Assembly: GCA_018401645.1 (NCBI GenBank) | Contig: JAGYKK010000002.1 | Coordinates: 62,001 to 126,000 of the forward strand | DNA length: 64,000 nucleotides | Origin: Mycobacterium sp. | Lineage (GTDB): Bacteria > Actinomycetota > Actinomycetes > Mycobacteriales > Mycobacteriaceae | Direction of reading: 5' to 3' | Shown here: positions 1 to 9,811 of the stretch, in pieces | Layout: each line of letters begins with the position of its first letter | Position numbering within the stretch: position 1 is the first letter of the stretch | The notes under the pieces: generated by a model | What the model saw: only the letters and a program-made list of their open reading frames with translations | Told to the model about the DNA's origin: nothing | The model's database searches: none | Program-made: the position numbers and the translations under genes

Positions 1-297
1 CGTCGGGTGGCTGAACTTGAGGATCTCACTGACGCCGAGATGGCCGAGTTGATGGCCTTTGTCCAGCAGGCGATTCGGGTGATCAGGTCGGTGTCGCGGC
101 CGGATGGCTTCAACGTCGGTCTCAACCTCGGAAAGTCCGCGGGCGGTTCCCTGGCCGAGCATCTGCACATGCACGTGGTACCGCGGTGGTCCGGTGACGC
201 GAACTTCATCACGGTGATCGGCGGAACCAAGGTCATCCCGCAGTTGTTGCGCGACACCCGGATGCTGCTGGCCGACGAGTGGGCGCGTCAGCGGTGA
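1..297 (+). CDS. HIT-family nucleotide phosphorylase/hydrolase, C-terminal part
   Basis: The gene enters from the left edge, so only about the last 98 residues are visible. The histidine triad HLHMHVVPRW is encoded from base 160, the active-site signature of HIT enzymes that act on dinucleotide polyphosphates or nucleotidyl phosphoramidates. Its place directly before pgsA matches the mycobacterial Ap4A phosphorylase gene (Rv2613c in H37Rv, about 195 residues), so roughly the first half is missing only because the window starts here. Its stop overlaps the GTG proposed for pgsA, which suggests translational coupling. The family assignment is firm; the exact substrate is inferred from synteny. 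Confidence 0.88.
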   Translation, partial: RRVAELEDLTDAEMAELMAFVQQAIRVIRSVSRPDGFNVGLNLGKSAGGSLAEHLHMHVVPRWSGDANFITVIGGTKVIPQLLRDTRMLLADEWARQR

Positions 298-1013
298 GTG
301 ACTTCACCTACTCACCCGGGCGGCCTGCAACCAGCTCAGCGCACCGCCGTGTCCGCGCGGCGCTACGGGTGGGCTGACTGGACGCGGTCACCATCATCGG
401 GACCGCGGGCACTGTCCTGGCCGCCCTGACACTGTTCCCGGCCGGGCTGCTGTGGTGGGCATTCCTGGCAATCTGGTTCTTCACACTCGCCGACATGCTG
501 GACGGCGCGATGGCTCGCGAGCGTGGCGGGGGCACCCGGTTCGGCGCGGTACTGGATGCGGCCTGTGACCGGATCAGCGACGGCGCGGTGTTCTGCGGAC
601 TGCTGTGGTGGGCGGCGTTCGGCCTGCGCGATTCTGCACTGGTGGTGGCCACTCTGATCTGCCTGGTGACCTCGCAGGTCATCTCCTACATCAAGGCGCG
701 CGCCGAGGCCAGTGGGCTCAATGGTGGTGGTGGGCTGATCGAACGCCCGGAACGACTGATCATCGCCGTCGGCGGAGCGGGTCTGTCGGATCTTCCGTTT
801 TTTCCCATCCCGAATGCGCTGCCGGTGGCGATGTGGTTGCTGGCCGCGGCCAGCCTGGTGACCGTCGGGCAACGCCTGCATGCCGTGCGCACCTCCTCCG
901 GTGCGATGGACAGGATCGAGCCGCCCGGCGCACAGTTCGCCGCCGGCGAGCCGGGAAACACCGCCGGCGAGCCGGGAAACGCCGCCGGCGACCCGGGAAG
1001 CAACGAGCGGTGA
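294..1013 (+). CDS. pgsA: Phosphatidylinositol phosphate synthase PgsA1, 5' end frame-broken
   Basis: CDP-alcohol phosphotransferase that joins CDP-diacylglycerol to inositol phosphate, the first committed step toward phosphatidylinositol and PIMs; an integral membrane enzyme. The signature DxxDGxxAR...G...DxxxD is present as DMLDGAMARERGG followed by GAVLDAACDRISD. Several hydrophobic segments follow. The body is clean from about base 390. The first 90 bases are not: residues resembling the family N-terminus appear in two frames (LLTRAA in frame 2, RAALRVG in frame 3) and an in-frame TGA lies at 375-377, where relatives read VGLTPD. Small indels in C/G runs explain this. The C-terminus carries three 21-bp repeats. 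The stop shares one base with the patA start. Confidence 0.85.
941..1003 (+). repeat. 21-bp tandem repeat (3 copies) in the pgsA 3' end
   Basis: Three copies of a 21-bp unit begin at 941, 962 and 983, each starting CGCCGGCGA. They encode a heptapeptide of the type AGEPGN plus A or T. The copies lie beyond the conserved catalytic part of PgsA and extend its C-terminal tail. Confidence 0.85.
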
Positions 1014-1933
1014 TGCGCAGACCGATGCGTGAGGGTCTCACCGACTGGGGCTATGCCACCGGCTGGCGGATGGTCCGAGCAATGCCGGAACCCATGGCGC
1101 GCAGCCTGTTCGACGCTGGAGCCCGGTATGCCGCACGAGGCGGTGGACCGGAACAACTGCGTAAGAATCTGGCCCGGGTGATCGGTTCGACGCCTGCCGG
1201 CGTACCCGACGCGCTGATCCGTGCGTCGCTGGAGTCCTACGCGCGGTACTGGCGGGAGGCATTCCGATTGCCCACGATGAACCATACTGAACTGGCCGAA
1301 AGCGTCGACCGGGTCTTCATCGGGGCGGAGAAATTCGACGCCGCGCTCGCGGGCGGCCGCGGAGCGATAGTGGCGCTGCCGCACAGCGGAAACTGGGACA
1401 TGGCCGGGGTATGGCTGGCGCAGAACTACGGGACCTTCACCACCGTGGCAGAACGCCTGAAGCCCGAATCCCTGTACGACCGGTTTATCGCCTATCGCGA
1501 GAGCCTGGGCTTCGAGGTTCTGCCGTTGACCGGAGGAACGCGCCCACCGATGGAGGTGCTGGCCGAGCGGTTGAACGCCAACAGATTCGTCTGCCTGATG
1601 GCCGATCGCGACCTGACCCGCTCGGGTGTGCAGGTGGATTTCTTCGGTGAACCCACCCGGCTGCCCGCGGGCCCGGCGCGACTGGCGATCGAGACCGGTG
1701 CCCCACTGCACCCGGCGCACGTCTTTTACGACGGCGATGACTGCGTGGTGCAGATCGACGATGCCCTCGATACCGGTTCCGGCGACGTGGGTGTGATTAC
1801 CCAGGCACTCGCCGATCGGTTCGCGGTCAACATCGGCGTGCACCCCCAGGACTGGCACATGCTGCAGCCGCAGTGGCTCGCCGACCTGGGCGATCAACGC
1901 CGGGCCCGCCTCGAGGCGAAAGACGGGACCTGA
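1013..1933 (+). CDS. patA: Phosphatidylinositol mannoside acyltransferase PatA
   Basis: Membrane-associated acyltransferase of the LpxL/HtrB-like family that transfers a palmitoyl group to the mannose of PIM1/PIM2 at the cytoplasmic face. The 306-residue product has the HxxxxD catalytic motif in PHSGNWD (His124, Asp129) and the family blocks RLKPESL and MADRDLTR. The ATG at 1013 overlaps the pgsA stop by one base. The open frame continues upstream only because no stop intervenes, so the later ATG is chosen. The ATG of pimA overlaps its stop. The order pgsA-patA-pimA is the standard mycobacterial PIM cluster (Rv2612c-Rv2610c). Confidence 0.92.
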   Translation: MRRPMREGLTDWGYATGWRMVRAMPEPMARSLFDAGARYAARGGGPEQLRKNLARVIGSTPAGVPDALIRASLESYARYWREAFRLPTMNHTELAESVDRVFIGAEKFDAALAGGRGAIVALPHSGNWDMAGVWLAQNYGTFTTVAERLKPESLYDRFIAYRESLGFEVLPLTGGTRPPMEVLAERLNANRFVCLMADRDLTRSGVQVDFFGEPTRLPAGPARLAIETGAPLHPAHVFYDGDDCVVQIDDALDTGSGDVGVITQALADRFAVNIGVHPQDWHMLQPQWLADLGDQRRARLEAKDGT

Positions 1934-3084
1934 TGCGCATCGGTACAGCTCCGTACCCTTCGACGTCTACGGCGGGGTGCAGTCCCACGCCGCAACTAGC
2001 CGAGGTAATGCGGGAACGCGGCCACTATGTCAGCGTGCTGGCACCGTCGTCGCCGCACGTGAAGCTTCCCGACTACGTCGTCTCGGGTGGAAGGGCCCTG
2101 CCCATCCCGTACAATTGTCTGCGGGCCTGGTTGCGCTTCTGCCACTACCCACGATGGTGCCAATCGCTGGCTGGCTGACGGCGAACTGACGCTGCACTCG
2201 ATGGATCAGCAACGCTCCCAGCCTCTCACTGCTGGCACTGATGATCGCCGATGGACCGATTGTCGCGACATTCCACACCTCGACCACAAAGTCGTTGTCG
2301 CTCAGTGTCTTCCAAGGTGTCCTGCGCCCCTGGAATGAAAAGATCATGGGGCGCATCGCTGTTTCGGACCTGGCCCGGCGCTGGCAGATTGAAGCCCTGG
2401 GCTCCGATGCCGTCCAAATTCCCAACGGCGTCAACGTCGCATCACTGGCCAGTGCCCCGCTGCTGTCCGGCTACCCGAAATCCGGCAAGACCGTATTGTT
2501 CCTCGGTCGTTTCGACGAGCCGCGCAAGGGCATGTCGGTCCTGCTTAAAGCGTTGCCCACCCTGGTCGAACGGTTCGGCGAGATTGAACTGCTCATCGTC
2601 GGCCGCGGCGACGAAGAAGACCTCCGTGAGCAGGCCGGTGAACTGGCCGGGCATCTGAAATTCCTCGGTCAGGTCGACGATGCTCAGAAGGCATCGGCGC
2701 TGCGCAGTGCCGACGTCTACTGCGCGCCCAATAATGCGCAGAGTTTCGGCATCGTGCTCGTCGAGGCGATGGCCGCCGGTACCGCGGTGGTAGCCAGCGA
2801 CCTCGATGCGTTCCGCCGGGTACTCGAGGGCGGCCGGGCCGGGCGACTGGTACCGGTCGAAGACCCGGTGGCACTCGCCGAGGCGTTGATCGCGGTCCCG
2901 GCCGACGACACCGTGCGGGCGGACTACACGCGGGGCCGCCGCAGAGGTGGTGCGCCAGTACGACTGGCAGGTGGTCGCCGACGACATCCTGCTGGTTTAT
3001 GAGACAGTCGCGGGATCCGGGGCAACGGTTTCGGTCGGTGGCAGCCCTGCGGGCAGGAGCGCTGCGCCCCGGGAGGGTGTCTAG
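1933..3084 (+). pseudogene. pimA: Phosphatidylinositol mannosyltransferase PimA, frame-broken
   Basis: GT4 glycosyltransferase that adds the first mannose from GDP-mannose to phosphatidylinositol. The C-terminal half is clean (about 2230-2920), with GRIAVSDLARRWQ, IPNGV, FLGRFDEPRKGM and the donor-site block SFGIVLVEAMAAGT. The N-terminal 300 bases jump frames several times. The expected FDVYGGVQSH is encoded out of frame near 1960-1990, and the stretch 2115-2230 retains WLADGE and SLSLLAL in changing frames. An extra G near 2935 shifts the tail; in the restored frame the protein ends at 3084. PimA is essential in mycobacteria that have been tested, so sequence error is more likely than real loss. 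Confidence 0.85.
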
Positions 3085-3590
3085 GTGTCGTCGTCGTTGT
3101 ACTGGTCGATCACGGCCGCGCTGGTCGCCGTACTGCTGGCGGTGTGGCGGTGTGGGCCTTGCTGACCGCCAACCGGCTGGACCGACTGCACGTGCGCTAC
3201 GACCTGTCCTGGCAGGGGATATCGAGCCGCCGGGTGGTTGATGGCGTGGCCCGGGCGGTGGCCGTTGACGCCTACGGCACCAGCCCCGAGGGTAAACGCC
3301 TGGCCGCGTTGGCCGGTGTTGCCGAGCGTGCGCCCCGATCGACCCGGGAAACCTGCGAGAACGAACTGTCTGCGGCGCTGGAACTGGTCGATCCGACTTC
3401 GATCCCGGTGGCACTGGTCGTCGAACTCGCCGACGCCGAGACGCGGGTATTGCTGGCCCGGCGGTTCCACAACGATGCAGTGCGGGACACCCTGGCACTT
3501 CGTGATCGTCGTGCGGTTCGTTGGTTGCGGCTAGGCGGAACAGCGCCGCTGCCAACCTTTTTCGAGATCGCTGAGTCCGGGCAACGATGA
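3085..3590 (+). CDS. Membrane-anchored protein, N-terminal part of a Rv2609c-like protein, one frameshift
   Basis: Starts with GTG directly after the pimA stop. An N-terminal hydrophobic segment (SITAALVAVLLAV) is followed by a charged region beginning NRLDRLHVRYDLS. The segment changes frame near 3140, within repeated GGCGGTGTGGCGGTGTGG, where two extra bases fit a slippage event. After the shift the frame is open to 3590. In H37Rv the corresponding gene (Rv2609c) encodes one longer protein that also includes a NUDIX domain; here the NUDIX part is a separate overlapping frame. No enzymatic motif is visible in this part, so its function is unknown. Confidence 0.65.
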
Positions 3591-4099
3591 CGGGGGCGCG
3601 TGTCTCCGCGCGGGTGGTGCTGCTCGACGAGGTGGGTGCCGTGCTGTTGCTGTGCGGATCGGACCCGGCGATCACCGACGGCACCGCGCCGCGATGGTGG
3701 TTTACCGTCGGCGGCCAGGTGCAGCCGGGGGAACGGCTGGCGCAGGCCGCGTCCCGCGAACTGTCCGAGGAGACCGGCCTGGGCGTGAACCCCAAAGACC
3801 TGGTGGGCCCGGTCTGGCGTCGCGAATCGGTCATCGATTTCAACGGCGCGGTGACCGCCAGCGACGAGTTTTACTTCGTGCACCGCACTCGCCGGTTTGA
3901 GCCCTCCCCAACGGGCCGCACACCGCTGGAACTTCGTTACATCCACGCCCACCGTTGGTGCGACCCTGCGGCGATCGACGACCTCATCACGGCCGGCCAA
4001 CGGGTGTACCCGCACAGGCTGGCTGAACTGCTGTACTCAGCAAACCGGCTTGCCGACGATTCCGGGCGACCACCGCGCGAGCCGCTATCGATCCGCTGA
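3587..4099 (+). CDS. NUDIX hydrolase
   Basis: 170-residue NUDIX protein. The NUDIX box is complete: GGQVQPGERLAQAAS followed by RELSEETGLG, with the REUXEE glutamates that bind the divalent metal. Such enzymes cleave nucleoside diphosphates linked to another moiety; the substrate cannot be read from sequence. The ATG overlaps the upstream stop (ATGA), so the two are translationally coupled, or they are one protein split by an indel, as the H37Rv arrangement suggests. Confidence 0.82.
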   Translation: MTGARVSARVVLLDEVGAVLLLCGSDPAITDGTAPRWWFTVGGQVQPGERLAQAASRELSEETGLGVNPKDLVGPVWRRESVIDFNGAVTASDEFYFVHRTRRFEPSPTGRTPLELRYIHAHRWCDPAAIDDLITAGQRVYPHRLAELLYSANRLADDSGRPPREPLSIR

Positions 4100-4107
4100 G
4101 CGGCCGG

Positions 4108-4137
4108 GGTTCGCGCCCGCAGACGGCCACCTAGACT
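4108..4137 (+). promoter_or_regulatory. Candidate sigma-A-like promoter for pdxS
   Basis: A TAGACT hexamer at 4132-4137 matches the TANNNT-type mycobacterial -10 element and sits 32 bases before the pdxS GTG. The spaced -35 candidate (TTCGCG at 4110) is poor. A clear GAAGGAG Shine-Dalgarno lies just before the start codon. Confidence 0.35.
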
Positions 4138-4169
4138 TAAGGGCCTAAGCACGATCGAAGGAGCCCCCA

Positions 4170-5090
4170 GTGGACAGCGCAGCTTCAACCAACGGTTCGA
4201 CCAACCACGCCCAGACCGGGACGGTGCGGGTCAAGCGCGGCATGGCCGAGATGCTCAAGGGCGGCGTGATCATGGACGTCGTCACGCCCGAGCAGGCACG
4301 TATCGCCGAGGCCGCCGGGGCGGTCGCGGTGATGGCACTGGAACGGGTGCCCGCCGACATCCGGGCGCAGGGCGGGGTGGCGCGAATGAGTGACCCCGAT
4401 CTGATCGAGGGCATCATCGCCGCGGTCAGCATCCCGGTGATGGCCAAGGCGCGGATCGGTCATTTCGTGGAGGCGCAGATCCTGGCCAGTCTCGGCGTGG
4501 ACTACATCGACGAGTCCGAGGTGCTCACCCCGGCCGACTACTCCCATCACATCGACAAGTGGAAATTCGCGGTGCCGTTCGTGTGCGGGGCCACCAACCT
4601 CGGTGAGGCGTTGCGAAGGATCACCGAGGGTGCGGCGATGATTCGCTCCAAGGGCGAGGCCGGCACCGGGGATGTGTCGAACGCGACGATGCATATGCGC
4701 ACTATCAGCGGCGAGATTCGCCGATTGTCGTCAATGGCCGAGGATGAGCTGTACGTGGCCGCCAAGGAATTACAGGCCCCCTATGATCTTGTGGTCGAGG
4801 TGGCCCGGGCCGGCCGGCTGCCGGTGACGTTGTTCACCGCGGGCGGTATCGCGACGCCGGCGGATGCGGCGATGATGATGCAACTCGGTGCTGACGGGGT
4901 GTTCGTCGGCTCCGGGGTTTTCAAGTCCGGTGACCCTGCCGGGCGCGGAGCCGCGATCGTCAAGGCCACCACCTTCTACGACGACCCCGACGTGCTGGCC
5001 GGGGTCTCGCGCGGACTGGGCGAGGCGATGGTCGGTATCAACGTCGACGACATTCCGGCGCCGCACCGCCTCGCTCAGCGCGGCTGGTAG
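4170..5090 (+). CDS. pdxS: Pyridoxal 5'-phosphate synthase subunit PdxS
   Basis: Lyase subunit of the deoxyxylulose-independent PLP synthase; it condenses ribose 5-phosphate, glyceraldehyde 3-phosphate and ammonia supplied by PdxT. The 306-residue TIM-barrel protein shows [17 protein letters not shown], the lysine-bearing [12 protein letters not shown], and the phosphate-binding [11 protein letters not shown] and [16 protein letters not shown] start follows GAAGGAG. It forms a cluster with the thioesterase and pdxT. H37Rv carries PPE42 and pdxH between Rv2609c and this gene; both are absent here. Confidence 0.96.
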   Translation: MDSAASTNGSTNHAQTGTVRVKRGMAEMLKGGVIMDVVTPEQARIAEAAGAVAVMALERVPADIRAQGGVARMSDPDLIEGIIAAVSIPVMAKARIGHFVEAQILASLGVDYIDESEVLTPADYSHHIDKWKFAVPFVCGATNLGEALRRITEGAAMIRSKGEAGTGDVSNATMHMRTISGEIRRLSSMAEDELYVAAKELQAPYDLVVEVARAGRLPVTLFTAGGIATPADAAMMMQLGADGVFVGSGVFKSGDPAGRGAAIVKATTFYDDPDVLAGVSRGLGEAMVGINVDDIPAPHRLAQRGW

Positions 5091-5131
5091 TCAGTGGCGT
5101 GGTGAATCGGTCGACCGAAGGTCACGCGTAG

Positions 5132-5980
5132 ATGTCGATCGAGGAGATCCTTGACCTCGAGCAACTCGAGGTCAACATCTACCGCGGCGCGGTCTTCAGT
5201 CCCGAATCCGGCTTCCTGCAAAGGACTTTCGGCGGCCACATCGCCGGTCAGTCGCTGGTGTCGGCCGTCCGCACGGTCGAACCGGAGTTTCACGTGCACT
5301 CGCTGCACGGGTACTTCCTGCGTCCTGGCGATGCCACCGCGCCCGCGGTGTACCTGGTGGATCGACCCCGGGACGGCGGATCCTTCTGCACCCGGCGGGT
5401 CACCGCCGTGCAGCACGGCGAGACCATCTTCTCGATGGGCGTCTCCTTTCAGGTCACGCAGGACGGCATCGAGCACCAGGACGCGATGCCCGATGCACCG
5501 CCGCCCGATGATCTGCCCGGATTCCGTTCCTCGGGGCGAAGCTTCGACGACGCCGGGTTCGCGCAGTTCGCCGAGTGGGACATCCGGATAGTGCCGCGCG
5601 ACGAACTAGCACTGCTGCCCGGCAAGGCTTCTCAGCAACAGGTCTGGTTCAAACACCGGGACCCGTTGCCGGACGATCCGGTTCTACACATCTGCGCGCT
5701 GACCTACCTCAGCGACCTGACCCTGCTGGGATCGGCCAACGTCACCCACCCGAGTGAGCGGGCGCATCTGATGGTGGCCTCGCTGGATCACGCGGTGTGG
5801 TTCCTGCGCCCGTTCCGGGCCGACGAGTGGCTGCTCTATGACCAGTCCTCGCCGTCGGCGAGCGGTGGGCGGGCACTGACGCAGGGCAGGATTTTCAATC
5901 AGCGCGGTGACATGGTGGCCGCAGTCACGCAGGAGGGGTTGACCCGCTATCAGCGCGGCTACACCCCGTCCGGCCGGTGA
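5132..5980 (+). CDS. tesB2: Acyl-CoA thioesterase II (TesB2)
   Basis: 282-residue double hot-dog protein that hydrolyses acyl-CoA to free fatty acid and CoA. Family blocks include [25 protein letters not shown], the central [14 protein letters not shown] and the C-terminal [20 protein letters not shown]. Length agrees with mycobacterial TesB2 (about 281). It sits between pdxS and pdxT, as in H37Rv (Rv2605c), and its stop overlaps the pdxT GTG by four bases. Confidence 0.93.
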   Translation: MSIEEILDLEQLEVNIYRGAVFSPESGFLQRTFGGHIAGQSLVSAVRTVEPEFHVHSLHGYFLRPGDATAPAVYLVDRPRDGGSFCTRRVTAVQHGETIFSMGVSFQVTQDGIEHQDAMPDAPPPDDLPGFRSSGRSFDDAGFAQFAEWDIRIVPRDELALLPGKASQQQVWFKHRDPLPDDPVLHICALTYLSDLTLLGSANVTHPSERAHLMVASLDHAVWFLRPFRADEWLLYDQSSPSASGGRALTQGRIFNQRGDMVAAVTQEGLTRYQRGYTPSGR

Positions 5981-6573
5981 GCGACCCGCGCGTCGGGGTT
6001 CTGGCACTGCAGGGCGACACCCGGGAACATCTCGCCGCACTGCGCGAGGCCGGGGCGCAGGCGATCACGGTGCGCCGCCGCGCCGAACTCGATTCCGTCG
6101 ATGCACTTGTCCTCCCCGGTGGGGAGTCCACCACCATCAGTCTGCTGCTCCGCGAATTCGGCCTGCTGGAACCGTTGCGCGTGCGCCTGGCCGACGGAAT
6201 GCCCGCCTATGGTTCGTGTGCGGGCATGATCCTGCTGGCCAGTGAGATCCTCGACGCCGGCGAACCGGGGCGGGAGGCCTGCGCACTGGGTGCGATCGAC
6301 ATGACCGTGCGCCGCAACGCCTTCGGTCGACAGGTTGACTCCTTCGAGGCCGACGTTGAATTCCAGGGCCTCGACGGCCCGGCGCATGCGGTGTTCATCC
6401 GCGCACCCTGGGTCGAACGGGTCGGGTCAGCGGTGGAGGTGTTGGCCAGGGCCGAAGCCCATATCGTCGCGGTGCGCCAGGGTCCGATGCTGGCGACCGC
6501 GTTTCACCCCGAGGTGACCGGTGACCGTCGGGTGCACCGGCTTTTCGTGGACATGGTTACCGGCCGGGGGTAG
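5977..6573 (+). CDS. pdxT: Pyridoxal 5'-phosphate synthase glutaminase subunit PdxT
   Basis: Class I glutamine amidotransferase that releases ammonia from glutamine and channels it to PdxS. The 198-residue protein has the oxyanion-strand LPGGESTTI, the nucleophile Cys in [11 protein letters not shown], and the His-Glu pair in AFHPEVTGD. The start GTG overlaps the TGA of tesB2. Confidence 0.95.
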   Translation: MSDPRVGVLALQGDTREHLAALREAGAQAITVRRRAELDSVDALVLPGGESTTISLLLREFGLLEPLRVRLADGMPAYGSCAGMILLASEILDAGEPGREACALGAIDMTVRRNAFGRQVDSFEADVEFQGLDGPAHAVFIRAPWVERVGSAVEVLARAEAHIVAVRQGPMLATAFHPEVTGDRRVHRLFVDMVTGRG

Positions 6574-6664
6574 CCAGACCCGCACTCGACGGTTGATCAG
6601 ACCGCTCGTGGGTCGCAGTAGACTCAGCGGCGCAACACCGGCACGGATGAAGGCGTAGGAGACC

Positions 6665-7420
6665 ATGAGCGGGCACTCCAAGTGGGCTACCACCAAGCAC
6701 AAGAAGGCCGTCGTCGACGCCAAGCGCAGCAAGATGTTCGCGAAGTTGATCAAGAACATCGAAGTGGCTGCCCGCATCGGCGGTGGTGACCCGGACGGTA
6801 ACCCGACCCTGTGGGATGCCATTCAGAAGGCCAAGAAGTCGTCGGTGCCCAACGACAACATCGAGCGCGCCCGCAAGCGCGGCGGCGGTGAAGAAGCCGG
6901 TGGAGCGGACTGGCAGAACATCACCTATGAGGGCTACGGCCCCAACGGGGTTGCGGTGCTCGTCGAGTGCCTGACCGACAACCGCAATCGGGCTGCCGGA
7001 GAGGTGCGGGTCGCGATGACGCGCAACGGTGGCAATATGGCCGATCCCGGTTCGGTGGCCTACCTGTTCTCCCGCAAAGGCGTGGTGATGCTGGAGAAGA
7101 ACGGTCTGAGCGAGGATGACGTTCTCCTGGCCGTACTGGAGGCCGGCGCCGAGGAGGTCAACGACCACGGCGACAGTTTCGAGGTGGTCTGCGAACCGGG
7201 GGATCTGGTCGCGGTGCGCACCGCACTTCAGGACGCCGGCATCGACTACGACTCGGCCGAAGCAGGCTTCCAACCGTCGGTGACCGTTCCGGTTGACCTC
7301 GAAGTTGCCCGCAAGGTGCTCAAACTCATCGACGCACTCGAGGACAGCGACGACGTGCAGGACGTCTTCACCAACATCGACATCCCGGACGACGTGGCCG
7401 CGCAACTCGACGAGGACTGA
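6665..7420 (+). CDS. yebC: YebC/PmpR family protein
   Basis: 251-residue YebC/TACO1 family protein with the hallmark start [20 protein letters not shown], the [10 protein letters not shown] block and the acidic C-terminus. The family has been described as transcriptional regulators and, more recently, as translation factors that help ribosomes through proline-rich stretches; which role applies here cannot be told. GTAGGAG precedes the ATG, and a TAGACT hexamer at 6619-6624 may be the -10 of its promoter. In H37Rv several genes separate it from ruvC; here ruvC follows directly. Confidence 0.93.
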   Translation: MSGHSKWATTKHKKAVVDAKRSKMFAKLIKNIEVAARIGGGDPDGNPTLWDAIQKAKKSSVPNDNIERARKRGGGEEAGGADWQNITYEGYGPNGVAVLVECLTDNRNRAAGEVRVAMTRNGGNMADPGSVAYLFSRKGVVMLEKNGLSEDDVLLAVLEAGAEEVNDHGDSFEVVCEPGDLVAVRTALQDAGIDYDSAEAGFQPSVTVPVDLEVARKVLKLIDALEDSDDVQDVFTNIDIPDDVAAQLDED

Positions 7421-7544
7421 CGCCTCTCGCGAGGGTGGGCACGCTCGCCGCAGTGGGCCGGGCGTGTCATTGACCACGGTTGTCGCCGACCGCCGCTACG
7501 CTATCGAACAACTGTTCGCAAACGCTGGCGGCGAAAGGGTGATC

Positions 7545-8123
7545 GTGCGGGTAATGGGAGTGGACCCTGGCCTGACCCGCTGCGGTCTGTCGATGATTGA
7601 GGGTCGAGGGGGCCGGCAGGTCATCGCACTCGACGTCGACGTCGTCCGCACACCGGCCGGTGATCCGTTGCAGCGTCGACTCCTGGCGATCAGCGACGTG
7701 GTGGACCACTGGATGGATACCCATGTGCCCGATGTCATCGCTATCGAGCGGGTGTTCGCCAACCAGAACGCCAACACTGCGATGGGCACCGCTCAGGCTG
7801 CCGGTGTGATCGCGCTGGCCGCTGCTCGGCGCGGCATTGACGTCCACTTTCACACTCCCAGCGAGGTGAAGGCGGCCGTGACGGGCAATGGTCGCGCCGA
7901 CAAGGCCCAGGTCACCGTGATGGTCACCCGGATCCTGCAACTCCAGCAGAAACCAACCCCGGCCGATGCCGCCGACGCGCTGGCACTGGCGATCTGTCAC
8001 TGTTGGCGCGCGCCGATGATCGCCCGGATGGCCAAAGCCGAGGAGATGGCCGCCGAACAGCGGCGTTCCTATCAGGCGCGACTGAAGGCTGCCCCGGTTC
8101 GCGCGGGCCGGGAGATGCCGTGA
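7545..8123 (+). CDS. ruvC: Holliday junction endonuclease RuvC
   Basis: Resolvase that cuts Holliday junctions brought by RuvAB. The start GTG at 7545 gives [14 protein letters not shown], matching mycobacterial RuvC; the open frame extends further upstream without a start context. Acidic catalytic residues are visible in GVDPGLT, IAIERVF and the C-terminal [13 protein letters not shown]. The length, 192 residues, fits the family. Its TGA overlaps the ruvA GTG. Confidence 0.94.
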   Translation: MRVMGVDPGLTRCGLSMIEGRGGRQVIALDVDVVRTPAGDPLQRRLLAISDVVDHWMDTHVPDVIAIERVFANQNANTAMGTAQAAGVIALAAARRGIDVHFHTPSEVKAAVTGNGRADKAQVTVMVTRILQLQQKPTPADAADALALAICHCWRAPMIARMAKAEEMAAEQRRSYQARLKAAPVRAGREMP

Positions 8124-8710
8124 TCTCCTCGGTCCGCGGTGAGGTGCTTGACGTCGCCCTCGACCACGCCGTGATCGAAGCCGCCGGCGTCGGATACAGG
8201 GTGATGTGCGCCCCGTCCACGCTGGCGACCCTCAAACGGGGCTCCGAAGCCCGGCTGATCACCGCGATGATCGTGCGCGAGGACTCGATGACCCTCTACG
8301 GTTTCGCCGACGGCGAAGCCCGCGATCTGTTCTGGACCCTGCTGGGGGTGTCCGGCGTCGGACCCAAAATCGCGCTGGCGACCCTGGCCGTCTACGACGC
8401 GGCCGCGCTTCGGCGGGCGTTAGCCGATGGTGATATTGCGGCGCTGACCCGGGTGCCCGGTATCGGCAAGCGCGGCGCCGAGCGCATGGTGCTCGAACTG
8501 CGCGACAAGATCGGTGCCGTCCCGGGTGTCGCCGGCGGGGCGAGTGCGGTGGTTCATGCGGTACGGGGACCGGTAGTCGAAGCCCTTGTGGGCCTTGGCT
8601 TTGCGGTGAAACAGGCCGAGGAGGCCTGCGATAGGGTCCTGGTCGATGAGCCCGACGCCACGACGTCGGCTGCACTGCGTTCGGCGCTGTCAATGCTGGG
8701 GAAGAAGTGA
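8120..8710 (+). CDS. ruvA: Holliday junction DNA helicase subunit RuvA
   Basis: Tetrameric junction-binding protein that loads RuvB. The 196-residue protein has the N-terminal OB fold ([19 protein letters not shown]), two helix-hairpin-helix elements ([14 protein letters not shown] and [19 protein letters not shown]) and a C-terminal three-helix domain that contacts RuvB. The GTG start overlaps the ruvC stop, as expected for the ruvCAB operon. Confidence 0.95.
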   Translation: MISSVRGEVLDVALDHAVIEAAGVGYRVMCAPSTLATLKRGSEARLITAMIVREDSMTLYGFADGEARDLFWTLLGVSGVGPKIALATLAVYDAAALRRALADGDIAALTRVPGIGKRGAERMVLELRDKIGAVPGVAGGASAVVHAVRGPVVEALVGLGFAVKQAEEACDRVLVDEPDATTSAALRSALSMLGKK

Positions 8711-8729
8711 TGATTCGGATGCCAACCTG

Positions 8730-9791
8730 ATGGGTCGCTTCGAAGATGACGAACCCCCGGAGGATCGAGATGTCTCGGCGGCGCTGACCGTCGGCGAAGG
8801 CGATGTCGACGCCAGTCTGCGGCCCCGCTCGCTGGGTGAGTTCATTGGGCAGCCGCGGGTTCGCGAACAGCTCCAGTTGGTGCTTGAAGGCGCCAAGAAC
8901 CGCGGTGGTACCCCGGACCACATTCTGCTCTCCGGGCCACCCGGGCTGGGGAAGACCTCGTTGGCGATGATCATCGCCACCGAACTGGGGTCGTCATTGC
9001 GGGTCACGTCCGGACCCGCGCTGGAGCGGGCCGGGGATCTGGCGGCGATGCTGTCCAACCTCGTTGAGGGTGACGTGCTGTTCATCGACGAGATTCATCG
9101 CATCGCCCGTCCGGCCGAGGAGATGCTGTACCTGGCCATGGAGGACTTCCGGGTCGACGTGGTGGTGGGCAAGGGCCCCGGTGCGACGTCGATCCCCCTG
9201 GAGGTCGCCCCGTTCACCCTCGTCGGGGCAACCACCCGCTCAGGCGCGCTGACCGGGCCGTTGCGTGACCGCTTCGGCTTCACCGCGCACATGGACTTCT
9301 ACGAGCCGGTCGAGTTGGAGCGGGTGCTGACCCGTTCGGCGGGCATCCTCGGCATCGCCTTCGATGTGGAGGCCGGTGCCGAGATCGCCCGCCGGTCCCG
9401 GGGCACACCGCGCATTGCCAACCGGTTGTTGCGCCGCGTTCGCGACTACGCCGAGGTGCGCGCCGACGGCGTGATCACCCGCGACATCGCCAAGGCTGCG
9501 CTGGCGGTCTACGACGTCGACGAACTCGGCCTGGACCGTCTCGACCGGGCGGTGCTCTCAGCGCTGACCCGCAGCTTCGGTGGTGGGCCGGTGGGGGTGT
9601 CGACCCTGGCGGTGGCGGTCGGTGAGGAGGCCGCCACGGTCGAGGAGGTGTGTGAACCGTTCCTGGTTCGTGCCGGCATGATCGCGCGAACTCCGCGCGG
9701 GCGGGTGGCCACCCCGCAGGCCTGGACCCACCTGGGAACGACGCCGCCACCGGGAGCGGGTGGTTTCGGCCAACCGCCGCTATTCGAGTAG
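8730..9791 (+). CDS. ruvB: Holliday junction branch migration ATPase RuvB
   Basis: Hexameric AAA+ motor for branch migration. Walker [12 protein letters not shown], Walker [10 protein letters not shown], sensor-1 region [11 protein letters not shown], the arginine-finger region PLRDRFG and sensor 2 [15 protein letters not shown] are all present. A C-terminal winged-helix domain follows. The ATG at 8730 is chosen because it gives an N-terminus of normal length; there is no strong Shine-Dalgarno. 353 residues. Confidence 0.95.
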   Translation: MGRFEDDEPPEDRDVSAALTVGEGDVDASLRPRSLGEFIGQPRVREQLQLVLEGAKNRGGTPDHILLSGPPGLGKTSLAMIIATELGSSLRVTSGPALERAGDLAAMLSNLVEGDVLFIDEIHRIARPAEEMLYLAMEDFRVDVVVGKGPGATSIPLEVAPFTLVGATTRSGALTGPLRDRFGFTAHMDFYEPVELERVLTRSAGILGIAFDVEAGAEIARRSRGTPRIANRLLRRVRDYAEVRADGVITRDIAKAALAVYDVDELGLDRLDRAVLSALTRSFGGGPVGVSTLAVAVGEEAATVEEVCEPFLVRAGMIARTPRGRVATPQAWTHLGTTPPPGAGGFGQPPLFE

Positions 9792-9811
9792 CAGGGCCGG
9801 GGCCTGCGGGC

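Noticed and set aside
6593..6624. TTGATC and TAGACT as a paired promoter for yebC
   Set aside because: The spacing is 20 bases, too long for a standard pair; only the -10-like hexamer is mentioned with yebC.
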